A stretch of DNA of 46,228 nucleotides from Deltaproteobacteria bacterium (GTDB taxonomy: Bacteria; Myxococcota_A; Polyangia; JAAYKL01), in the NCBI GenBank assembly GCA_016937015.1, contig JAFGWT010000491.1, positions 1 through 46,228 on the forward strand. The letters run 5' to 3'. The notes under the pieces are model-generated. The model had not been told where the DNA came from and did no database searches. It worked only from the letters and a program-made list of their open reading frames with translations. Positions 9,351 through 17,377 of this stretch are shown in pieces. Each line of letters starts with the position of its first letter. The stretch's first letter is position 1. Position numbers and translations under genes: made by a program.

Positions 9351-9806
9351 TTAGCTATTCCGATTGTCCAGAAAAAATTCGTATCGATTTAAAAAGTCCC
9401 GAATCACCAGCACTTCATTTCCTTCAAGCCCGTCCAGGTATTCACTAAACCCCCCATCCACCTTGCGGTGCCATTTCTGATGAGCCTTCAGCACCCGTTT
9501 GCCGTCAGCGCTCAAATAGAGCAAAGTTCTCGATGCATTTGCCGGATCCGCATATTTCTGCACAAGTCCTTTCGCCTCAAGCTTCTTCAGCGTTTGCGAC
9601 ACCGCACCTTTGGTGATCTGCATGATCGCCGCAATCCGGGTTACACTCAATCCCTCATTCTGTCCCAGCACTTCCACCATGTACATCTCAGCATGCTGCA
9701 TCAGAATACCGGTGCCATATTCGTGGGGCTCTTTTTCGAGTTCGCTCTTTTTTCGTGCGATTCGTCTAAGCTGTTCAATGATTTGGGGACTTGTATCCTT
9801 GCTCAT
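9351..9806 (-). CDS. MarR-family transcriptional regulator
   Basis: wHTH: GLSVTRIAAIMQITKGAVSQTLKKLEAKGLVQKYADPANASRTLLYLSADGKRVLKAH; ATG at 9806 (MSKDTS) preferred over the track start at 9824. Confidence 0.85.
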   Translation of the reverse strand: MSKDTSPQIIEQLRRIARKKSELEKEPHEYGTGILMQHAEMYMVEVLGQNEGLSVTRIAAIMQITKGAVSQTLKKLEAKGLVQKYADPANASRTLLYLSADGKRVLKAHQKWHRKVDGGFSEYLDGLEGNEVLVIRDFLNRYEFFLDNRNS

Positions 9807-9815
9807 GGCTAAACC

Positions 9816-9830
9816 GTATATCATCTATAC
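9816..9830. promoter_or_regulatory. GTATA-N5-TATAC inverted repeat at MarR gene 5' end; candidate autoregulatory operator
   Basis: gtata tcatc tatac just upstream of ATG 9806; same half-site as the 9311-9324 palindrome. Confidence 0.4.
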
Positions 9831-10110
9831 ACTCAAGTCAAGCATCGTGGCGTCTTTTTTATTTTTCCACGCAGGGCGTCACATTCAGAATCCGTTTTAT
9901 GCAACAAGCGCCGCCCTTTCATCATCACGCCGACCAAATACTTTAAACCAACCACACGGCGCGTCGCCTCCCCTGAAGGCCTGTTTTAAATCGGCTTCAC
10001 TGTTTGCACGTGCACCCTGTGGACACGACATTGCGTCAGCCAAAGATCAAGTAACAGAATTGTTCGCATCGATTCCTGTTCCACGGCTTTTAGTCTGAAC
10101 AACCGGATTT

Positions 10111-10389
10111 GATGCATGAAGATCCAGTTCGCGGTTTGAAGAATCCGGAGATGGGACGCGAAGAATGATGAAATCCGATCAGGTATTCCTCTCGATGGTC
10201 GTGAATCAGCTGAACGGATACAGCTATGAGACGCTGTGGCTCCATCTGCAAGACTCAAAGTCATATTCGCCATTTGCCGAGCACAACGGCTTGTTGCAGC
10301 CGTTGGCGCATCGCCATGGCTTCGGCCTCATCGGATACCCGCCGTGTAGCGATTGGTTGCATACTTTTGTGATGACCATCGAACAATAG
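10111..10389 (+). pseudogene. Transposase-like N-terminal remnant (frameshifted/truncated)
   Basis: ORF 10165..10389 'MMKSDQVFLSMVVNQLNGYSYETLWLHLQDSKSYSPFAEHNGLLQ' resembles the N-terminal domain of IS transposases (SYEELAFHLxDSxSYRxFC); an upstream short reading frame (MHEDPVRGLKNPEMGREE) ends directly before it. Confidence 0.4.
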
Positions 10390-10502
10390 GCCTGTCATAC
10401 CGTCGGCCAGCCCGTGACTACCGTCGGTAGGTGCGCTTCCGAGCCCGCTAATCAGTTCTTAAAAAATTTCTGCCAGTGATTTGTCGAGTCTTTTGAGTTC
10501 GG

Positions 10503-10554
10503 AGCGTTTCACATTAGCGTTTCACATTAGCGTTTCATATTAGCGTTTCACATC
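10503..10554. repeat. Four tandem copies of a 13-bp unit AGCGTTTCACATT
   Basis: agcgtttcacatt / agcgtttcacatt / agcgtttcatatt / agcgtttcacatc, read directly. Confidence 0.95.
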
Positions 10555-10607
10555 AATGATAGAACAGGCGCGAGGATTGATGTCAGAAAATCATTAGCTA
10601 CGTTCTA

Positions 10608-11942
10608 TCAGGCGTACAGAGACGCTTCGATGAATTCGCTCAGGTCCGCCTGTGGCCAGGAACTGCTTAGATAATAATGAATTCCTGCCTTGTTTATGGC
10701 CACTTGAAGTTGCTCAGGGGAAGGCGACGGGTTGGCGTATATCCTTTTGGCTCTGGGATATTTGTCTCGCGCCCACCTAAGAAAGTCCAGCGTGGACAAA
10801 TCGTCGCCAGTATGCAGCAGAACGATCATTTTTGTTGGAATGTTCTCCAGCACATTTTTTGCGACTTCACGGGTTTCCGCCACTCGAACTTCCACATTGC
10901 CCGCCTCAAGGCTGGCGGTGATTTGCCCCTGTAACGCCGATTTTTCGCCCACAATCAACGCAATTGGTTGCCCGGACAGCTTCTTGTCCGCAATCACCCT
11001 GTTTCCGCCAAGCTCCACGGCTGCCGTGCAGCTGCGAAGGGCCTGTGTTATCATCTCGCTGGGAGACGCACGAACCCCAATGGGGCGCGTACTGACACCG
11101 ATACTTAAAGATACTGAAATCGGGTCATCAAGGCTTCCAAATTCGGTAGAACCAATAAGCCGGCGAAGTCGATCCCCAACCGCTTTGGCAGCATCAAGGG
11201 GCGTCTCAGGCAACACTATCGCGAATGAATGCTCAGAATAACGGCCCACGCAATCCCTTGAACGCAGCTCCCCTTCAATGATTTTGGCCGTATTTGCCAA
11301 TGTGCTTTCCATGGATTGTGTTCCGTGGCGTTCCTCAAGTACCTCGTAACGGTCAATGGACAGCATTAGGAGCGATATGGCATTCCGGTCTCTGTACGAT
11401 GCCACCGACTCGGCAGAAAAACGTCTGGACCAGTGCTTGCGGGAGGCAATGCGCGTTAGCAGATCTGTTCCGCCTTCGACCGCACGCCGTGTTGCGGTCA
11501 TCTCCAGCTCATTGCGTAGCTCAGTATCTTCCAGTATTGAGATAACCCGCTCAATGATCATGTCCATCGGCTCGCTTTTCGCCTGAAGGCCGGCAGCACC
11601 GGCTGTAACACAGCGGGACAGAAGCGGAGATGCATATTTTTCGGACACAATAAGCGTTGGAGGAGTGTTCTTCTCTCCCTTGTTTTCCTGAATTTTTTCA
11701 AAAAGACTGATCCCGTCAATCTGGGAGAGTTCATAATCGCAGATGATAACATCGAGCCGGTTGTCTTCCGCCAGTACCAACGCTTCGGTTGGATTACTGG
11801 TAACAATAGCCACAAACCCACTCTTGCCCAAATGGACGCGTATGCTGTTCAGGAATGATTTATCTTCGCTGATGCAAAGGGCAGTTGGCATTCCACGCGG
11901 CACATCTTCTTTTTTTTGAAAAGCGTTTTCTAAAAATCCCAT
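10608..11942 (-). CDS. Response-regulator-like protein: REC - degenerate GGDEF - REC-like
   Basis: N-terminal receiver (RLDVIICDYELSQIDGISLFEKI); GGDEF-like fold with GRYSEHSFAIVLPET in place of RYGGDEF; C-terminal second receiver-like domain. Confidence 0.75.
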   Translation of the reverse strand: MGFLENAFQKKEDVPRGMPTALCISEDKSFLNSIRVHLGKSGFVAIVTSNPTEALVLAEDNRLDVIICDYELSQIDGISLFEKIQENKGEKNTPPTLIVSEKYASPLLSRCVTAGAAGLQAKSEPMDMIIERVISILEDTELRNELEMTATRRAVEGGTDLLTRIASRKHWSRRFSAESVASYRDRNAISLLMLSIDRYEVLEERHGTQSMESTLANTAKIIEGELRSRDCVGRYSEHSFAIVLPETPLDAAKAVGDRLRRLIGSTEFGSLDDPISVSLSIGVSTRPIGVRASPSEMITQALRSCTAAVELGGNRVIADKKLSGQPIALIVGEKSALQGQITASLEAGNVEVRVAETREVAKNVLENIPTKMIVLLHTGDDLSTLDFLRWARDKYPRAKRIYANPSPSPEQLQVAINKAGIHYYLSSSWPQADLSEFIEASLYA

Positions 11943-12046
11943 GCCCTATATGTCGACAATTGCCGAAAAATATTTAGACCGAACCACCTTTGAGAAGACT
12001 CTAAACGGCAGGAACTGGAAAATAGCCAAATCGTTCAAGAAGCTAT

Positions 12047-14593
12047 TTAGTCTGATGTACGTCGTTCCATAGGCAATTGGGCGAACAGTTCCTTTAGCAT
12101 AGCTGCATCCGCTGCCCCTTTGTGACCCCACACTGCTTTGCCCTCAGTATTGAGCAGATAGCTCGCGGGCAATGTGTACAGCTGACGCATCCCGGGGGGG
12201 AGATGCTCTTGCGGCCAGTCTTCCTGCGCACTTAGATGGTTATGCTGGGACAGTCCGGTGCTTTGAATAAAGGTTCGTGCAGCGTCCAGGGTTTCATCCG
12301 ATTCCAACGCAATGGTAACCAGACGGATGTCAGGATATTGTGCCAGAGCTGCGGGGATATCGGACTTAAGCTCCTTTTTGCATGGGGCGCACCAGGATGC
12401 CCAGAAGTTTATCATCGTCCATTGGCCTCTGAGACTGTCTGAGCGCAGAGTGTCGCTGGAGAGCAACGATGGCAGCTCAAACTCAAATAATTCACCTTTG
12501 CCGTCGGAAAGGATGCCAGGGACAGTAACAGAGCCCTCAGTGTCTGAATTGTCATCTCTATCAGGAGTAAGCGCCTCTGCCCCTTCTAAAACCGTCGTTT
12601 GACGTTGTGATTGGCGCTCGCTGTACTGTTGAAGTCCGTTCTCAAGGAACTCCGCAAATTGAGAGGTAGTTTGCGCCAGACTTGAGAATGTTGACAAAAC
12701 CTGGTCAGATTTGGGGTCCAAAATCACGTAAAATGGCAATACCGCCGTTTGAAATCGCTTAAACTGGTACTCCCGCTGCTGTCGGTGTATCGGTCGTGGA
12801 CCATCGGTATGCAGTTTTACGCGTACCATTTTTTCAAGGTGTTCACGAACCTGCGGCGCGGGAAAAATATTGGATTCCATTTGTCTGCAGTTGGCACACT
12901 GATAGCCAGTAAAATCGACAAACAATGCCTTCCCTTCGGATGCCGCCAGACGCCTCGCACCAACGAGATCATCTTCAATAAAAGGCAGATGTCCAGATGT
13001 CGCGGTTTCGTCATTTGCTTTTGATGGATATGGCACGGGGGGAAGCCACCCGTCCACCCATCCCCCCATGGGTTGACTGTTTCCCGTTCCACTGTAGCTT
13101 TTGGCTGCAAAACCAATCAATAAAATTGCCAGTATGATTCGAACCACACCAGGTTTCGTGCGGCCCGGTGATGATCTTTCCAAAATTTTAAGCACAATCA
13201 GCGCACCCGTAAGAAATGCCACCACCCATACCGACAGAACAACGGTTCGGGTAATGACTCCCCACTGAAAATACAAATCAAGGTTGGAGACAAATTTCAT
13301 TGCGGCTGCAAGTTCCACTACACCGAACAACACTTTTACCGCCACCATCCAGTCACCGCTTTTGCCCTGCAGCCGCGTCGCCAGAGACGGAAAGACCGCA
13401 AGAAAAAAGAAGGGCAACGCAAACGCGGATGAAAATGCCATCATACCGATAAGGGGGTAAAACGCATCCCCTCTGGCTGCCAACGGCAGCACCCAGCCTC
13501 CCACAAAGCCCACGGTACACGAGAAGGAGACCAGCGTGAAAGTCACCGCCATAAAGAACACGCCAGCCATCTTTTTCCTCATCCCGGATGAATCCCCCTG
13601 AAGCGCCTGCTCCCTGGCTGCTGATTTATTGATAAGCCATCCAGGTAACCTCAGTTCAAACACGCCAATCAGATTCAGACCAAAAAAGATTAGCAACAGC
13701 GCAATAAATACATTGAAAACCGGATGAGTCGATATTTGCTGCATACTGCTCGCGCCAAAAATCATGGAAAGCAGCACCCCCGGAATGGTGTATACCACGA
13801 TGATTGAAACGGCATACACGGCCGCCAGTATCAGATTGTCGCGTCGCTGCATTCCCTCATTTTTTGAAAAAAAGCTAATCGTTATCGGTATCATTGGGAA
13901 GACGCAAGGGGTCAGCAGCGCGCCAAATCCGGCCAAAATTGCCATCAGCAAAAAGGCACCCAGTCCCAGTCGATTGGGATCGCCCAATTGAGAATCTGCG
14001 GCTGTGGTATCGTTATCCGAGGCCATGGTCACTGAGCCCACTTCATGATTCGCGTCAAAGGCAATCAACGCAGAAATTTTTGGCACACGGGTAGGCTTTG
14101 CTTCGCCACTAACCCTTAGATTCGCCGATACCGTCAATGATTGATTATAGCAACTTTTATGGTCGCAGATTTGTCCTGTCACCAGTATGGAAACTGGACC
14201 AGACGAAGGTGCCCGCGCAGAAAAAAAGCGCTGAAAGGAAGCGCTCTTTTGATAGTATTCCACCTTTAATTCGAACGCGTCGTCCCATTTTACTTCCGGC
14301 GAGGCTCCATACCACGGACCATCGGGCATGAGTTCTGCAGATTTGGCAACAATTCGCAACGGCAAAGGGCCGTTGGGAATCTCTGTTGGACTGTATAGAA
14401 TAAACCCATCCGGGATAGAAATATCCATGGTTAAAACCGCTTTTCCATCGGGATGAATATGATCAGGTTGAAACAAAGCGGCAGCCCTGATTTGAGGATC
14501 CGCCGCCATTGCAGACGGTCCTGCAGACAGAAACGAAATGACAAAGGCAATAGAGCTGAAAAACGATTTTAAGTTAGTGGACAACGGTTTCAT
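12047..14593 (-). CDS. DsbD-type thiol:disulfide interchange protein fused to C-terminal TlpA-like thioredoxin domain
   Basis: Signal peptide; DsbD TM core (LTPCVFPMIPIT; VSFSCTVGFVGG); thioredoxin-like YQCANCRQME; second thioredoxin FWASWCAPCKKEL. Start ATG at 14593 preferred over 14698. Confidence 0.87.
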   Translation of the reverse strand: MKPLSTNLKSFFSSIAFVISFLSAGPSAMAADPQIRAAALFQPDHIHPDGKAVLTMDISIPDGFILYSPTEIPNGPLPLRIVAKSAELMPDGPWYGASPEVKWDDAFELKVEYYQKSASFQRFFSARAPSSGPVSILVTGQICDHKSCYNQSLTVSANLRVSGEAKPTRVPKISALIAFDANHEVGSVTMASDNDTTAADSQLGDPNRLGLGAFLLMAILAGFGALLTPCVFPMIPITISFFSKNEGMQRRDNLILAAVYAVSIIVVYTIPGVLLSMIFGASSMQQISTHPVFNVFIALLLIFFGLNLIGVFELRLPGWLINKSAAREQALQGDSSGMRKKMAGVFFMAVTFTLVSFSCTVGFVGGWVLPLAARGDAFYPLIGMMAFSSAFALPFFFLAVFPSLATRLQGKSGDWMVAVKVLFGVVELAAAMKFVSNLDLYFQWGVITRTVVLSVWVVAFLTGALIVLKILERSSPGRTKPGVVRIILAILLIGFAAKSYSGTGNSQPMGGWVDGWLPPVPYPSKANDETATSGHLPFIEDDLVGARRLAASEGKALFVDFTGYQCANCRQMESNIFPAPQVREHLEKMVRVKLHTDGPRPIHRQQREYQFKRFQTAVLPFYVILDPKSDQVLSTFSSLAQTTSQFAEFLENGLQQYSERQSQRQTTVLEGAEALTPDRDDNSDTEGSVTVPGILSDGKGELFEFELPSLLSSDTLRSDSLRGQWTMINFWASWCAPCKKELKSDIPAALAQYPDIRLVTIALESDETLDAARTFIQSTGLSQHNHLSAQEDWPQEHLPPGMRQLYTLPASYLLNTEGKAVWGHKGAADAAMLKELFAQLPMERRTSD

Positions 14594-14624
14594 GCGTCCA
14601 CTAAAAGTTCTATAAGGGCGTTTG

Positions 14625-15815
14625 TCAAATATTAAAAGGATAGGTAAATGTGAACGTTGGTGCTTTGAAAGCTGGAAGCCTGGCTGTTTTTCGGGCAAAT
14701 GTCGCTACACATCGCCCCAGAGAATCAGCAGAATGCTCGCCAAGCGGAATGGCATCGCGAACCACGCCGTTACTCCCCACAATAATTCGAACACTGACTT
14801 TGCCTGTCCCGGAACCGCTACAGCTGTTTCTGGCTTTACGAACAACAGGCGCCATCGCACTTTGAACCTGCGCACGGGATGGTTGCTGAGGCAGGCCGCC
14901 GTCATCCTTAGCGCTCGAACCACCGCCGCTCGACAACAGGCTGTCCAGCGCGGAAGTCTTTGCCCCGGCCTTTGGTGCGGCTGTGGCCGGTTCGACCTTT
15001 GCCGTTGCCGGTTCTGTCTTTGCCACTGTTTTGGTGTCAATCGCTTTAGTTGCAACAGATGCGGATCGCTTCTTCAGCCTTCTGACTTTACGACGTTTCT
15101 TTCCGCCTTTGCCGTCATCCACCTCTTCCTCTGTGATTTCGTAGTCATCGTCATTCCCACCCTCCCCTTCGGCAACAGCGTCATCCTGCTGTTCGTCCAG
15201 GCTTGCTACCGTATCCGCTGCACTTTCTCCCGCAGTCGCATCTCCGGATGCCACAGCAGCAGACGACGCTGCACCGCCGCTTTTCTGCACACTGGCGAAC
15301 TCATTTTGAGGTTCAGACACAGTTGCGCTTCCATCACTGTTGCTGCCTCCCGAGAGCGCGACAAAAGCACCCACACCGCCCGCAATTATTGCGATGGCAA
15401 TAATAGCTATCAGCGCAACCGGTTTTTTCTTCGCTGGCATGCCCATATCTGCGTATGCACTCATGGTGGCGGGATCAATCGAGGAAAATCCCGCACCCGC
15501 AGTCGGTTGTTGATAGGGTTGCGCTGTCGGTGCGCTGCCCATCGGAGGAGCGCCAGCAGGATATCCACCGGTTTGCCCCATCTGATGGACCTGCCCTGTG
15601 GGATATGCCTGCTGTGGTGGTGCCTGGGGTTGCACCGGTGCTGACGGGACCATCATATTGGCCATCTGGGACAAATTAATCAGACCGGATTTGTCCTCTT
15701 CCGATTCGGCGTCATTGCCGGCAGAAGCGAGAGTGCTGGCGGCCTCGGAACTGCCAAGAAGCTCACTTAGCGACATTTCTTCTGCTTTTTTGGGGTCGTT
15801 ATCAGAACTGCTCAC
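14625..15815 (-). CDS. AgmX/PglI (TonB_C-like) C-terminal domain protein with single TM and Pro/Gln/Gly-rich cytoplasmic region
   Basis: TM KPVALIAIIAIAIIAGGVGAFVAL; C-terminal VRKARNSCSGSGTGKVSVRIIVGSNGVVRDAIPLGEHSADSLGRCVATFARKTARLPAFKAPTFTFTYPFNI. Confidence 0.75.
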   Translation of the reverse strand: MSSSDNDPKKAEEMSLSELLGSSEAASTLASAGNDAESEEDKSGLINLSQMANMMVPSAPVQPQAPPQQAYPTGQVHQMGQTGGYPAGAPPMGSAPTAQPYQQPTAGAGFSSIDPATMSAYADMGMPAKKKPVALIAIIAIAIIAGGVGAFVALSGGSNSDGSATVSEPQNEFASVQKSGGAASSAAVASGDATAGESAADTVASLDEQQDDAVAEGEGGNDDDYEITEEEVDDGKGGKKRRKVRRLKKRSASVATKAIDTKTVAKTEPATAKVEPATAAPKAGAKTSALDSLLSSGGGSSAKDDGGLPQQPSRAQVQSAMAPVVRKARNSCSGSGTGKVSVRIIVGSNGVVRDAIPLGEHSADSLGRCVATFARKTARLPAFKAPTFTFTYPFNI

Positions 15816-16187
15816 GAAACTATCCTCCTGAATATGGGGCGTTTCCCTGTTTGGGACACCTGATACTATGTACGTATCCGGTCAATCCCGGGATCTATAT
15901 CTTCTAAAACACGCTTGAAACCGACTGAAAAAATACTTGTATAACATACTGTATCAATGTTCAGCAGTTTTTAGTTGCATTGAATTTATCAATACATTGA
16001 AATCGCGGCATCGTATCAGGATTCGTTATGGATAATCAAGTCAAAAAGCTCTGATTTCGGTGGGTTTAAGGGGCTAAAGTCTGCACTGAACCCTTCGGAC
16101 TTTAGTGGATCCGGTAAGCAAGTCTTAGTCCTGCCGATCCCCTTGATGTTCTGCCTGTAAACACAATCAGGCACAATCCGAATCGGT

Positions 16188-16871
16188 CTATTTCCATGGA
16201 TCCGTGTAATCGATGGTGCGCTTCTTCTGGATGACGATATCCAGCGAAAGGGTTTTACCTGAGCGCACAAAAATCGTTTTCTTATATACTATCTCCTGCT
16301 TTTCGTTAAACAGCTTCAATTCGTAAATACCAGGCCGAATATCAAACGCCACAGGGGTCGTTTTCGATATGCGATATCCATTAATTGATGCAGTGAGAGA
16401 CTGGGGTGTGGTGTCCAAAAACACAGTCCCTGGCTCCTTTTTGGTTTCAGCATTATGAATGCGTATTCCCTCTTTGAGCCTGATGCCATTCGTTTCTGTG
16501 CCATCTTCTGCCAGCACAGCCTGAGGCTGAGCTGGGGCATGTTGTTTTTTGGACACCGCTTTCGCTTTAGGCAATTTTTTCAGCTTGAAATTGGTTCGAA
16601 TAACTTTGTTCTTCTTCACCGTAATGTTTGCCGTGTGGGTTTGATAGCCTTTTTGCTGAATATGAATTGTGTGAGGAATTGCCTGTACTTCCAGCATGAT
16701 AGGCGTTGTGCCTCGAAGTCGTTCATCCACATATACTTCTGCACCGCTCGGGATGGAGTCAATATTAAGAATTCCGGTGTCAACCTGCTGTGGTGCAGCG
16801 GCAGATGCGATGGAAAACAATATCGCAATTGCCACAAGGCCGACATAAAACTGAAATCGCACGGGAATCAT
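16188..16871 (-). CDS. PEGA-domain secreted protein
   Basis: Signal peptide; GILNIDSIPSGAEVYVDERLRGTTPIMLEVQAIPHTIHIQQKGYQTH is a canonical PEGA repeat; second PEGA-like repeat at C-terminus. Confidence 0.85.
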   Translation of the reverse strand: MIPVRFQFYVGLVAIAILFSIASAAAPQQVDTGILNIDSIPSGAEVYVDERLRGTTPIMLEVQAIPHTIHIQQKGYQTHTANITVKKNKVIRTNFKLKKLPKAKAVSKKQHAPAQPQAVLAEDGTETNGIRLKEGIRIHNAETKKEPGTVFLDTTPQSLTASINGYRISKTTPVAFDIRPGIYELKLFNEKQEIVYKKTIFVRSGKTLSLDIVIQKKRTIDYTDPWK

Positions 16872-16977
16872 CGTGTGCCCCCAAAATAGATACTATTGAT
16901 TTCAAGACTACGAGTAATTATAACTACGTAGCACATATTACAATTATTATCATTTTTTAGGAGCAGTGGAAGCAAGA

Positions 16978-17352
16978 ATGTTCGAAATATATAGGGAGTG
17001 TACATTTTCAGCCTCACATCAATTACGCAACTACAACGGCAAATGCGAACGACTGCATGGACACAACTGGAGAGTTCGCATTCATGTCACTGGGGAAAAG
17101 CTCGACAAATCAGGGATGCTGCTCGATTTTCATGAACTTGACGCTATCATGAAAGACGCCATTGATGCGTTTGATCACCGGCACCTGAACGAAGTGGAAC
17201 CATTTCTCAATGACAGCCCATCTTCTGAACTGTTGGCCAAAGTTCTTTTTGAAGAAGTAGCCAATCGATTGCCCAAAGATAAACAACTCAATGTGAAATG
17301 CTGTGATGTGTGGGAAAATGATGCGTCCCGAGCCAGATATTATCCCGGCTAA
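16978..17352 (+). CDS. queD: 6-carboxy-5,6,7,8-tetrahydropterin synthase (QueD/PTPS family)
   Basis: FSASHQLRNYNGKCERLHGHNWRVRIHVTGEKLDKSGMLLDFHEL...FDHRHLNE...; Zn-binding His motifs; ATG 16978 probable start. Confidence 0.92.
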   Translation: MFEIYRECTFSASHQLRNYNGKCERLHGHNWRVRIHVTGEKLDKSGMLLDFHELDAIMKDAIDAFDHRHLNEVEPFLNDSPSSELLAKVLFEEVANRLPKDKQLNVKCCDVWENDASRARYYPG

Positions 17353-17377
17353 CTAACGCGAAGCAAAAATCTCTGTA

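Noticed and set aside
10503-10554. Possible CRISPR or plasmid iterons
   Set aside because: Only four 13-bp units, no spacers, no cas or rep genes nearby; retained only as a tandem repeat.
14622-15644. 340-aa + strand ORF with many Cys/His/Arg
   Set aside because: Antisense to the AgmX/PglI-type gene, which has TM and conserved C-terminal domain; composition looks like a shadow frame.
16872-16977. preQ1 riboswitch upstream of queD
   Set aside because: The AT-rich leader shows no convincing preQ1 aptamer pattern by eye; would need an Infernal/Rfam scan.
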